This document shows positions 1 to 11,000 of a stretch of 64,000 nucleotides of DNA, piece after piece. Each line of letters opens with the position of its first letter. Position 1 is the first letter of the stretch. Location: assembly GCA_037577475.1 (NCBI GenBank), contig CM075184.1, positions 12,220,594 through 12,284,593 of the forward strand, read 5' to 3'. The stretch is from Chaunax sp. Z400 (taxonomy: Eukaryota; Chordata; Actinopteri; Lophiiformes; Chaunacidae). Both the position numbers and the translations under genes were made by a program. The notes under the pieces were generated by a model. The model did not search any database, was not told where the DNA came from, and saw only the letters and a list, made by a program, of their open reading frames with translations.

Positions 1-285
1 GTATGGAAAAGGTATGCAACCTCTTAGCAAGTGGAAATGTTAACACATGGAGAGGTTCAACTTCCCACATTTCCATGCCCATTAATTACTCAGACTATTG
101 TCCTCAATGAGCTGCTATGACCCACATTCCCATGGTTCCAGTGACCACGGCTTAAAGGGACAGTCCTCCCAAACCTACTGGTCAAAAGTAAATTTCAAAG
201 TGTGTTGACTGATGAAATCTGTAGACTTGAAGGACTCAAGCCTGGTTTTGGTCTGGTGTATATGACTATGTTTGTGTTTCTTTAG

Positions 286-351
286 ATGCGCTGGTACCCC
301 ACTCCCTCTGAGACTTCCCAGCCTGGATGGAAGTCCCGGCAGTTTTGTTAG
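286..351 (+). CDS. Possible terminal coding exon of an unidentified upstream gene
   Basis: A T-rich tract ending in TTTAG at 281-285 looks like a splice acceptor. The sequence after it stays open for 21 codons and stops with TAG at 349-351. In the frame starting at 286 it would encode a peptide ending WKSRQFC. I do not recognise the family, and no second exon is visible to its left to test the phase. If real, it would be the last exon of a plus-strand gene starting outside the window. It is equally likely to be a chance acceptor. Confidence 0.15.
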   Translation: MRWYPTPSETSQPGWKSRQFC

Positions 352-1337
352 ATATTTAGTGAGTAACCTTTGGTCCAACAGTGTTTAGATTTGCAAACTC
401 CCACCATCTTCTAACTGCTGACTTGATATGATGAACTGAAACCTGCTTAATGACAGTAACACCATGATTGACTGAAAACTGCAGAATGTGTCAACATTAA
501 TAAAAAAATTTCTCAACGCTAACGGATGTGGCTGAAAGTCTTTTCTTTTTTTTTTTAATTGTCAACAAATACCATGAAAAGATTAAAACTGTGTTGGCCC
601 ATCTCTGTCCTGTCCGACTTCCCCAAACTGTCTGTGGCACTCAGCCCAAGCCCATTTTCCTACTAAAAGCTAATCTTTGATAATGGGCCATGAAAAAATG
701 TTTTAATTTGGCGCTCAAATATTTGCAGATTTGTTGGATTTATGCCAAAAAAACTAGAGTGGTTATGTTGATGGTAGTGAAGAATAATGTCAACAGTGTA
801 GCTCGTTTATGATGTTTTTGTGCTTCTATGGCTCAGATGGGCTTTAGCTATGAAGTTCATGGGATCACTTCATCATTTCTGGTATTTTCATTGAATATAT
901 TAAGAAAAACAGAATATTACCAGACTTTTAGGCTGGAATACAGTTTGTTTGGATTTTATTCCTCTGACAGCCATTAGTTTGAAAATTATAAACATTTTTG
1001 AGTCACACAGACCAGGGTGATGTGTTTTTCACGACAAAGATGGGAACTACAGTTTGAGTCAATTCCATATTCAGCATCCTGTTGCCATGATGTACGGGCT
1101 AACGCACCAAATGAGTATTTATCCGCATCTGAAAATAGTCCCCAGCAAATGCACCATTTACTTCTGAAACTACATTTGTCTTTTTTTTCCCCCAGCTTCA
1201 ATAGCAACAAATTGACTTGAGGCTGAGAGCCACCGACATGCTGGGGGAGTCAAAGTATTGCGAAAAGTTATTTTGGGGCTCTTTATGCATTTAGCATTAA
1301 GACTAAAGGACTAACTCTTGTTTTCTATTTTCTTCAG

Positions 1338-1373
1338 GCCTCTGGAAACCACACCTTTGTCCAGCTGAAGTGA
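1338..1373 (+). CDS. Possible terminal coding exon, second candidate
   Basis: A strong pyrimidine tract (1319-1335) and CAG acceptor at 1335-1337 precede 11 open codons and a TGA at 1371-1373. The encoded peptide would be ASGNHTFVQLK. The acceptor is the best-looking one in the first 8 kb, and an AATAAA about 1 kb further on fits a 3' UTR. I do not recognise the C-terminus and the upstream exon is not visible, so this is only a candidate, and an alternative to the exon proposed at 286-351. Confidence 0.2.
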   Translation, partial: ASGNHTFVQLK

Positions 1374-2385
1374 GGTTTGCCAAGCTCTTCATTAATTTAA
1401 TCAGGTTTATTTAATGGACAAATGTGCATTACTATAAACAAACAGTATTTATATCTCCTCCCAATTGTCTCTGGGGGGAGTTTGAAACCATCTTGCTGTC
1501 GACAATCTGAGCTTATCCTTGGCAACTACTGCGGTACCATCTTAGCACTTCAAGAAACCCTCATGCAAAGCCCAGTCAAACTCCATGGATCATAATTGCT
1601 GAGGAAAATTGACAAATTGAAGTTATCGTTGTTAAGCTAGTCTTTCCATGGGTTGCCGCTGCTCATGGGAGGTTTAGAAGCATTAGGAGTCATTGCATGT
1701 TAGTCTTTTTGGCATGAATTTAGAACGCAGAGTTCTTTGTATCCTAATTTTCTTAGTGTTTGTGTTGCCTCTTTATCTTGGCCTAGACAGCGAAATATTT
1801 TTTTTTCCTGTAGAACCTTGGTCTTACCTCTGTGAAAGCTAGGCTGTTGTGTAAATGGCTTATCTCGCATGGACCTTGTGAATGCATCCCTACGTTCTAT
1901 GACGACCCCAGTCCCTATGATCATATCAATGTCTGTCATTATTTGAGCAAAAGAAAGTACAAATATTTTTGTACTTTTTGCGTAATGTATATTTATGCAT
2001 TTTTATGCAACTAAATAATGAACCTGTATAAGTTGGATGTTTAGACGTCTCTTGTGTTTTTGGTGTTACTTTTGATCCTATAATCCTGTTGACGTAGTTT
2101 TAAAGAGGAAAAAAAGTGCAATTTGTTTAAAGGGGAAGTGGGTATCTGTCAAAAATGGTTTTCTGAACGTGGCTTGTGCCATTCTGCTAAAATGAGATTG
2201 CTGTAAAACCATCTTTCAGAATGTGAAACTGGACTACAAATGTAAAGGGTTGCTTTTGGGGGAGCATTATGAAATGAGAAGCAGGATTAGAGAGATGGAG
2301 GAATTTAGTTTGTGGTTTAAAACATGTATGTCTTTGTATCTGCTGTGCATAAGATGTGTAAAAAAAAAAAAACTTCCATCTTATG

Positions 2386-2391
2386 AATAAA
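2386..2391 (+). terminator. Candidate polyadenylation signal of the left-hand gene
   Basis: AATAAA is followed by a T- and G-rich stretch (2405-2430), as expected for a cleavage site. It would end the 3' UTR of the unidentified plus-strand gene proposed at 286-1373. Confidence 0.35.
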
Positions 2392-2419
2392 AGAAGTGAA
2401 TGCAATTGTTTGAGCATCT

Positions 2420-5400
2420 GTCTTTTATCACTGCACCAATTCTACGGCCAATCAAAGCTAACAAACACTCTGACGCGAAGTTAACTCCAAGAATTGAATT
2501 GTGGACATCAGATGTTGACATCAATAATTCATGGTAACTTTTCATTTGTAATGCACCATTGCATTAGTCTTGCATCATGCGTGGAGCTGACCTCCACACT
2601 CTGCCTTCATAAGCTGGTAAGATGCTCTGCTCACCCAACCATGACTGCTCCTCCAGGGACTCTTAAGTGACTCAATAGAACCAGCTGCTTAACTGTAGTG
2701 GTGACAGTGCTGGTCCATATTGTTCCAATTATGGCATATACAGGATTGGTATTGCAGCAAATGTCTTGTAGACATCAGGATCCATAAGTGATGGCTGGAA
2801 GTCAGAGCTTTAATATGGTGCCGTTTTAATAGTCTTCACATTTATCCATATCGAGATTGGAGAAACTATCAACTGATTTTTATTATCAAACAAAACACAT
2901 TTTGCTTAAATCTCACGTGAGAATTTTCTGTTTATATCAAATACTGACTATTTTGGTTTTGAATTGATCCAATTAAATGAGACAAAGACATCACTGTGAG
3001 CTCTAAGAAACACATTTTCTAAGATGAACAATTAATAAAATCATCCTCAGTTCATTCAAATAATTGCAGCCCTAAGGGGGACTCTATAATCAAGAATAGA
3101 TCATTAAAGTATCCAGAGTTAAAACCCAAACGACGTTATGAAGAAGCTAATATTTCTCAAAGATCACCCCGTTGCCCTCCATGAAGAAATGGGTCATTTA
3201 ACTCTCTCAGAATATCTGGATTGACATGAAATCAATAGAGTGCCAAGACGGGGGTGCTACAGCCAGAACATTTGCTTTTCTCTGTGTTCTTCTGCAGATA
3301 GAAGCTGCATGACAGGACCTAAACAATATATAATATCTTAATATCTTATTCTGTACAGTATTCCATTCTTTATAAAACACAATGACATGTATTTATCATA
3401 AAGTCATCTTCAGCTGCAGTGAATCAGCGTTTCACAAGTTTCCTTAGGAACTAAAACAGTTTCTAATGCAAGTTACCTTGAACATAAGTTATTTTAAGGG
3501 TTGCAACAAAATCAGACTAATGTATAGCTGTTTTATGTAATATGCTAACGTTTCTGTTGTCAACATTTCTGCAAAAAAAATGTGTGAAGTGGTCTGTCTC
3601 TAAGAAACAGGAGGTTTCAAGATCCAAATCTTCTAAGGAGGTCCCATAGTAATATACAATAACATTTTAATAATTAGTATTTTGTAAGTTGTAGAAATGA
3701 AAATATTTATTGTTTGCCCTTCTGAGAAATGTGGAAGAAGAAATCTTACATTTTTGCATGTCCTATATGTCAAGAAATACTTATATCTTTGAACAGTATT
3801 TTTGTAAATTAATGTACATGTATTTGACTGCTTCTTGTCTAAACAATGCCATGTAAACTCATCACAATTCATGTTACAGTTTTAAAATGACAGCACTGCA
3901 TGGGTGACAAAGTTTTTCTATGATGGACATGTAGAATATAAGAATAATAAACAGCTTCTTTTGGCTCAGCAGTAAAACAACAGGAATCTATTGAGGATCG
4001 AGGCCTAGAGATCGTTTAATGCAGGAGTTTGTTGCCCTCTACTGGCCCAATGTCCACATTACCGGCTGGAGAGAAAAGCTGGCCTCATGGAAATAAACGG
4101 GATCAACTGGTACAGATAAGGGTGACTATTTGTCAGCGGTGGACTTAAGAACATCATCTCAGCAAGTGTGTTTCAACATCAAACTGGATCATAAGACCTC
4201 ACACAATAATCAAAGATGAAATGTGCAACCCTGCTTATCCACAGCTTTGAATTTTCACATTATTCTAGATTATCTATCTGCTAATACGTGTGCCATATAC
4301 AGTACGCACCACCATATGCGTGACCAGTTTAAAGTAGAACCGGCTTTATCAAACCACACAGCTCTAGCTTCTACAAGTGTATTTGTTAATAGTTTTATAT
4401 TTTATTTGTATGCTTTTGTTCTCTTTTGTCCTCAATGAACTGGCTCTACTGCTGCTGGCATAGACTTAATCATCCATGTGGATGAATACATTTATTTAAA
4501 ATTCAGTGAGGTAACAGCTTTTGCCTCTGATTACACTCTCAAAGTCTTAAGTGTCTGTTTTACTTGAAGCTCAAATGAAATTACTGTCGATTAAATGGAC
4601 AATTCAAATCCTCTTACATTTTACCTACACTGCTGTTACTCTAGTGTTGAATGTTTTTGTTTGTTTCAACATTTGTTCTTTGTATCAAATTGTGTTGATT
4701 TTATGTTTTGGTAAACAAATGACAATTTTCCATGCTTGTGCTGCAAAAACCTAATTTACCAGTGTTATGCAACAGCAGGTAAATTATTTGCACAATGTGG
4801 AGGGTCCTAATTGACATTCACTCAACTTGCAGCTTCCAAAGCAGCTTACAGTGCGAGGAGATTCATTCCAGACTCAGGTACTGGAAATATAGGGATGCTA
4901 TTGTTGCGTTCACTGTCACCCTATTGATACATGTCACCACACTGTATACCAGAGATGCTCACAAGACCTTAAGATAGAGTCCAAGAAAAGTCTCAAGTCT
5001 CCACGGTATGCCATGCGTCATGACATAAAATCATGTGCGCCCCAGTTGCGCGACATAATAGAATATATAACATACTTCATAACATTAGTCATACAGGAAA
5101 ACGGGAGCTCCTGCTAAATAATGCGAATGAAGGGGCAGGGAGAAGACTACGAAGCTAACTACAGCCAGCACTCTACGTGAGCATGTGTGACAAGAAACAA
5201 ACAAACACACACACACTCAATCCTTTCAAAATATTCAGCAAACGCATTCGAACCAAGTTAAACTCCTTAGTGAGAAAGCTAGCAGCAGGCTAACATTAGA
5301 TGGCTGATGGCTGACGCTGAGCTAAACATGTTTGCTACTGTCCAGAGATGCTAACGTGAACTTTCACGTCTCTCCTCTCCGGTATTTTTTCAGGTGCCTG

Positions 5401-5669
5401 AATCATTTTTCCAGCATCATTTATTCTGATCACACAAACACGAGTATTTTTTTGTTTGGGCTTTGTTTGAACGTATTAGAGCAAAAGGTTATGACTAATG
5501 TCTCAGCAGCTTCTTCAGCTAATGGGTGGATAATGACATGCAAAACCTGGCCAGGAAAGAGGATTATTAAAATGTGCAGAATAACAGGGCTAACAGTGGG
5601 AATATATTCTTGAGCAGCCTAGTGAGGATGGTATCTAGGATGCAGGGCTGATATGTAGATGACGTACCC
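2420..5669. other. Intergenic DNA, no gene seen
   Basis: AT-rich sequence with only short unsupported reading frames and no exon-like blocks with matching splice sites. A short (CA)n run lies near 5,205-5,218. The part from about 4,980 to 5,640 has the patchy composition of decayed transposon sequence but I could not assign it. Confidence 0.5.
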
Positions 5670-5689
5670 GTGGAACCTAACATGATGGG

Positions 5690-6150
5690 ATATTCTTACA
5701 AACACTACATTTTGCCAATGAAAATAAGAGAACAAGCCCTAAACACAGCTTTGAACACAGTTACACATAAGCCAGGTAAGGACCCCATACAATGTGTCAA
5801 TCACTGTCCAATCTTATCGATAAATGTAAAACTCAAAATGTTTTCCATAGTTGAGACAGTGGTTGGAAAAATAATAATCATCATTGATCAAATAAATTTG
5901 ATCAGAGGATGTTTCACCTCTGATGACGTACACTGGCTCTTACACATACTGAGTGCAACACATGCAGTGAATAAAACCCCACCTGCTTGCAGCCTGCTAG
6001 CTCTGAATGCTAAAAAAAAGTTGGAATTCCCAAATCTGGACGGTTCTGAATGAACTGATGATAAATTCAACAATACAATTCAAACACTATTCTAATTCTT
6101 GTGGCCTGGTATGTATGGAAGGAGGCTTCAAAGATTTGTTTGGCATAGAA
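5690..6150 (+). mobile_element. L1-like LINE reverse transcriptase fragment, decayed
   Basis: One plus-strand frame (5,670-6,053) reads like the start of an L1-clade reverse transcriptase domain. An HCPILSINVKLK block corresponds to the usual RPISLLNVD.K motif. It is followed by a DQ.NLIRGCFTSDDVHWLL block matching DQTGFIKGR....N.R.LL, and a SLLALNAKKKLE block where intact elements have LSLDAEKAFD. The order and spacing of the three motifs fit the family. The catalytic aspartate of the last motif is lost, and the frame breaks soon after, so the copy is dead. Clade assignment within non-LTR elements is by motif memory only. Confidence 0.6.
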
Positions 6151-6562
6151 CAGACTGCTCCTTTAATCTGTAATGTATCTATCAAACTGCATGCACAATT
6201 AACTCCTGATTTCCTCTTATATGATGAGTACATCATTTAATATAATATGCAGACAACACATTAGGTCTGTTTGACATATTCCAACAAATCTATGTTTTTA
6301 AAATACAGGAGCACATTGTATAGCTTTCAGGATACATCAGTCTGTCAAAATCAGCAGTGAACACTGAATATTACAGACAAAAGTAGGGTGTTTCTCAATT
6401 AATCTTGAGATCCTTTAAATCAGTATTAAAGCTATGGTTGGTGAGTTAATTTAGAAGCATTTTTGTTATATTTGTAGAAAAGCTTATAATAATCTATAGA
6501 ACAAATGGTCTGCCAAAAAAACAACAACGTTCTACTTATATGAAACCGCTCACAACAAGGTC

Positions 6563-7533
6563 TGTGGGCTGAAAGCAAATTTAATCAACCCCAATTATAT
6601 ATTAGGTTTATTGGCAAAATATACCATTTATCAGCTGTTTACAATAACCAAATAAAAAAGTTTAAATAGCACACATTAACAAATCAGATGTTACTGTCTT
6701 ACTTTAGCAGTAGAGTTTCAATGTTGTTTCTGTTAAGGCCTTAATTCATATAAGGGCTCCATGACCAAACTCCTAGACGTTCACCACTGCTGACCCAAAA
6801 GCACAAGAAAAGTCTGCTCCAGTAAACTCATAACTATCTAAGACAGAAGTTTTGGGATGCTGTTCTGTGGAGCCATGAAACAGAACTAACTTTTCAGGCC
6901 CATGAATCAGTCTGTCTGGAGGTGGAAGAATGAAGCCGATGCTTAAACGAACACCTGACCTACAGTGAAGCATGGCGGTGATGCTCTGGGGCTGCTTTGC
7001 TTCCTCTGTCACTGTAAACCTGCAGCATGTAGAGGGTAAGATGGATTCCATCATGTATCAGGAAATCCTAGAGGAAAACATCTTAACATGTGAGGAAGAT
7101 GAAGTTGGATCCCAACCACACCCCAATGTCCACCAAGTCTTGGTTTCAGAAGAAGTCTTGGATCTATATTCTACAGTGGCCGCCACAGTCACCTGATGTA
7201 AACCATAAACCCAGGAATATTCCAGAAATGGAGGCATTTGCCCTTGAGGAATGGGTTAAGATTCCTCAGGAACGCTGCCAGAAGCTGGTGTCTGGATATG
7301 CATCATGTTTGCAGCAGGTCATAGCAGCTAAAGGGTCTCTACAAAGTATTAGACACACTTGTTATTAAGGGGTTGAATCATTATGAGACTCCAGTAGTGA
7401 GTAAAAGTAGCATCGTGTGTTATGAGCTATTTATGATTTGTGTGATTTGTTTATTGCAAACATCTAATAAATAGTATATTTTGCCAATAAACCTAATATA
7501 CAATGTGGGTTGAATAATTCTGCTTCCAACTGT
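6563..7533 (+). mobile_element. Tc1-like DNA transposon, decayed copy 1
   Basis: Inverted ends are visible: the stretch around 6,590-6,634 (TATTAGGTTTATTGGC) recurs in reverse complement at 7,455-7,505. The outer tips at 6,566 and 7,530 also pair, with a TA next to the right tip. Between them lies plus-strand Tc1/mariner transposase sequence. Residues resembling VMLWGCFASS, EGKMDSI.YQEILEENI and IPQERCQKLVSGYAS are split over two frames (6,972-7,196 and 7,090-7,368). The N-terminal DNA-binding half is missing and the frame is broken, so it cannot make transposase. A second copy of the family lies at 27,249-28,450 in the opposite orientation. Confidence 0.85.
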
Positions 7534-8060
7534 AAGTGAAGCGGCATCTAGTTTCATTATATTGAAGAGAAGGTGTAGCTATATGTACATCTCTACAGCT
7601 GACATCTCAAAAACTCTGCATCTCACAACAAATGAAAACAAATCAATAAATAACATTGCAAGTAAGAGGACAATGTGCATTTTTGTTTTTAAGGGTAAGC
7701 TGTTCCTTCAATATTGACAAATTTGATATCTAACTTAAAAGGGGTGCTGATTACTGTCCTCAGGGCCGGCAGAGGGTAGAGGAGCACGTTTTTAGGTTCA
7801 AAATGCAATGATAAAAATCATCAATAATCTTTTCAAATAATTGTTTACATTGACACGTGATCTGTATTTTTTGCGTCCGGCCTCTGATGTGGAGCACGTG
7901 AACAAGAATGCGGCCCACGAGCCACAATCATTCGCCGAGCACACGTTCAAAAAATTGACACTAATTAAGAAGCTAGCTGACTTCATAAATATGACCTTTT
8001 ACTGCTGACACCGGTTGTTGTGGTGGAAACTTTATTTCTTTTAAGCTGTCTGTCTACTTC
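7534..8060 (+). promoter_or_regulatory. Region upstream of cpeb1, presumed promoter and 5' UTR
   Basis: This sequence separates the Tc1-like element from the cpeb1 start codon. It has a moderately GC-richer patch at 7,760-7,930 containing two CACGTG E-boxes or near matches, but I see no clear TATA box. The transcription start cannot be placed from sequence alone. Confidence 0.3.
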
Positions 8061-11000
8061 ATGGCGTTTTCCCTGGTGAGTCAAAAATTACAGTAAATTG
8101 TTTAATTAGCTTTGGCCACGCTGTCGTTTGAACTTTGGTGTGTCTTTAAACTGCCTCCGACGTCTCCTCCAACTTAGACGTGATAGTTGTTTAATTCCTA
8201 CCTTAAATAAGTCACCATAAGTGCTTCATAAGGGTCTAAAAAGTTTTTCTTGTCTTCTGCCATTTTTGAGTTACACCTTTTAGCTTAAATACAGGATTTG
8301 ACTCTCCGCTCCTGGTTTCCTCATGCAGAGAAACGATCCCCGCAGGCCGGAGAGCCCGGACTCCGAGTCTCCAGCCCTGTCTACCTGCAGCAACGCTGAC
8401 ATCTTCCGCAGAATGAACACCATGTTGGGCAACGCTCTGGATTTCACCGGGGTGTGCACCACACCCAACAACGCCAGGGGAAAGCCCGACATGTTGTGTG
8501 GTAAAGTGTCACTTTTAGTTCACTCTGCTGAATCACCTGGACTTGGCTGCAAAAGCAAGCTAAAAGGGTCATGCTTGGTTTCACTGACTGCTGGTGTATA
8601 AACGGCCAAGGCTTTAGAAATACTGAATTCAAATAAAATCCTGAACTGAGCCTAACCCACCGAGTACACATCAAAAATAAAGTTTATTATTTGCATTGCC
8701 TTTTAATCATGTGTCATATTCATACACATTTATGATTAAATGCTGCAAGGCCACACTACCAATATACAATTTTGGCTAGTTATTTGTTTGTTGGTCCAAA
8801 GGAAATGAACTGTTTTTGTAATTGGTCAAATTTTTAATTATCTATCAATTATTAGTTAGTCTGTAAAATGTCAAAAAACTGACGAAGCCACTCACAGGTT
8901 CTCTGAATCTCAATGAGACAAACTCAAAATTCTTGCTTGTGCCAACCAAGGCTACATGCACACTGCAATCCTCATTGTTCAATCCCATTTGTATTCTCGG
9001 ATCAGACCCGGTTGTCTTGACGGTTTACATTCATGATTATGGTGACCTGTATTTAGCTCTAATGTGAACAAGTCTCTCCTCTGCAACAGCAGGCATGCAC
9101 ACATTGATAGGTTTTTGCACGATTCATCTGCATCACCAACCACAAAAAAAAAAGTCATGGTATTAAAACCAAAATGGACACCATAGTAGTAGATGCATGC
9201 ATGCCATCTTGTTTTGAACGATGGTAAACACTTGGTCAGCTGTTTATTTGCAGATTGAAAACGGCTTACGATCTGTGCTGTCATTTCTCCTTTCAGGCTG
9301 CCGGTGCTTGCCGATGACAACAGCGCTCGCTGCACACACATGCGTGGCCACAAATAAGATATGTATCTGATATATTGTAGTACCACATATGAAAGTAACT
9401 CAAATCTGATTTAAAAATCAGATTTTTGTCTCATGTAAGGCAAAAAAATCTGAATTGAATAATTTCAGCCTGGTAATGTGACCGTAGCCTTAGAGTCCAA
9501 AACCCAGAGTTATTTCATTGACCATGATGCTAAAACTAAGAGGGTCTATCATCTGATTATTCAGTTATTCCATTCAATGTGGCAAACAAAATTGTTCAGA
9601 ATTTTGTTTGTTCATTTTTTGTGCATCAAAACTTAAAATTCTGTTTACAGGTTGAAATGGAAATCTAAAGAAAATCAAATTTCTATTTTCAACATTTCTT
9701 TGTTCAAGATTTGTGTATTTTCTCATCTATGTGCATGCTCTGAAAGTGACTGCTGCAAATATCTCATGTTGGTGCACACACCAAGTCAAACTCTATCCAC
9801 ATTTGAATGATTTCTGAGATTTGGTGTTCATGACAGACGTTAACAGTTACCATTCTAGCATCAGTGTTGACAGGCGACCTGTAGCCTGCATTATCATACA
9901 GGTATTATTGGAACAGAGTTTCACACATAAGCTACAGTAGGCCAAGCATTATAATGAGGGAGATAAAGTGGTGACATTTAGTATTCACTAACGAGCAACA
10001 TATAAATGAATAGTCCTTAAACAACTGCCTTGTATAATTTACTTAATCCCTCCTGCTGTGGATCTGTATGTGATCATGATGCTGTCTATTTAACCCACTT
10101 CACCATCTGATGTGTTCATCACATCCAGTTGCAAGTGAAGCTACTAATGAAGCTGCTTGGTACGATGTGAGCATGTTGTATAGAGGAACAAGCATTACTC
10201 TGCATTATGTCTCCATACTATTAATTCTGCATCACAGGATATCTGTAAAACCTCATGCTTAAAACACATTGGTGATTGTGAGAAATGACTTCACCATTTA
10301 TCATCTCTTTTCATTAAATTTAGCTCACTTGTTCAATTTCAGTAATGCTTTACAGACCTGTCATTTGAATCTGCATGTTCCTGTGAGGAGAGTGCTGCTG
10401 CAGGTCAGATTGCAATCAGAGAAACAAAAGAACAAACGACAAGAAGAATTATTGTTTCGTTTTCTTAGATTGCCAGTTTCAACAAGGAAACGGTTTTCCT
10501 CTTGTTTTTTGGATGCCCACAAGATAGTTTTTCATTTGAATACGATCAGAGGATACAGACTTGAGCAGTAGATCCTGGAAGTTGGAAGAGCTCAAAACTC
10601 ATTGTTAAGACTAATCAGTTTAGTAACCAACACAATATTGACAATACCCACCATGAGCAACTTTCATTTGTCCTGTAAATTCCTCGGTTTCCTACAAACT
10701 TACCAATGAAGGATGACCTCAGTGTCGGAGGTGAGAAGTTGCATCTCTGTCTAAGGAGCTCCTTTCGCTTCCTCAGCCAAAGTTTCCTTCTGTTAAACGT
10801 GCCTTATCCTTGTCATTATCATTCAGATGCCAGCAGCTGATTCATGCTGCATTGCTGGCCTGCAGCATTGCAGCACTTCAAAGTGTTTTTTTTTTTTTAT
10901 CTTTAGAGAGATTTGCCAAGATTTAAGGTCAGCACAGCTCATGTCTTTCCTTGACTTAATTTTCTTAAGGCATGTCTGCACTCGTGACTTGGCAAGTCTT

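Noticed and set aside
8979..9386. 135-codon minus-strand open frame
   Set aside because: It lies wholly inside the MITE at 8,948-9,493 and matches no protein family I know.
10269..10571. 100-codon plus-strand open frame in cpeb1 intron 2
   Set aside because: No splice sites in phase, no recognisable domain, and ordinary intronic composition.
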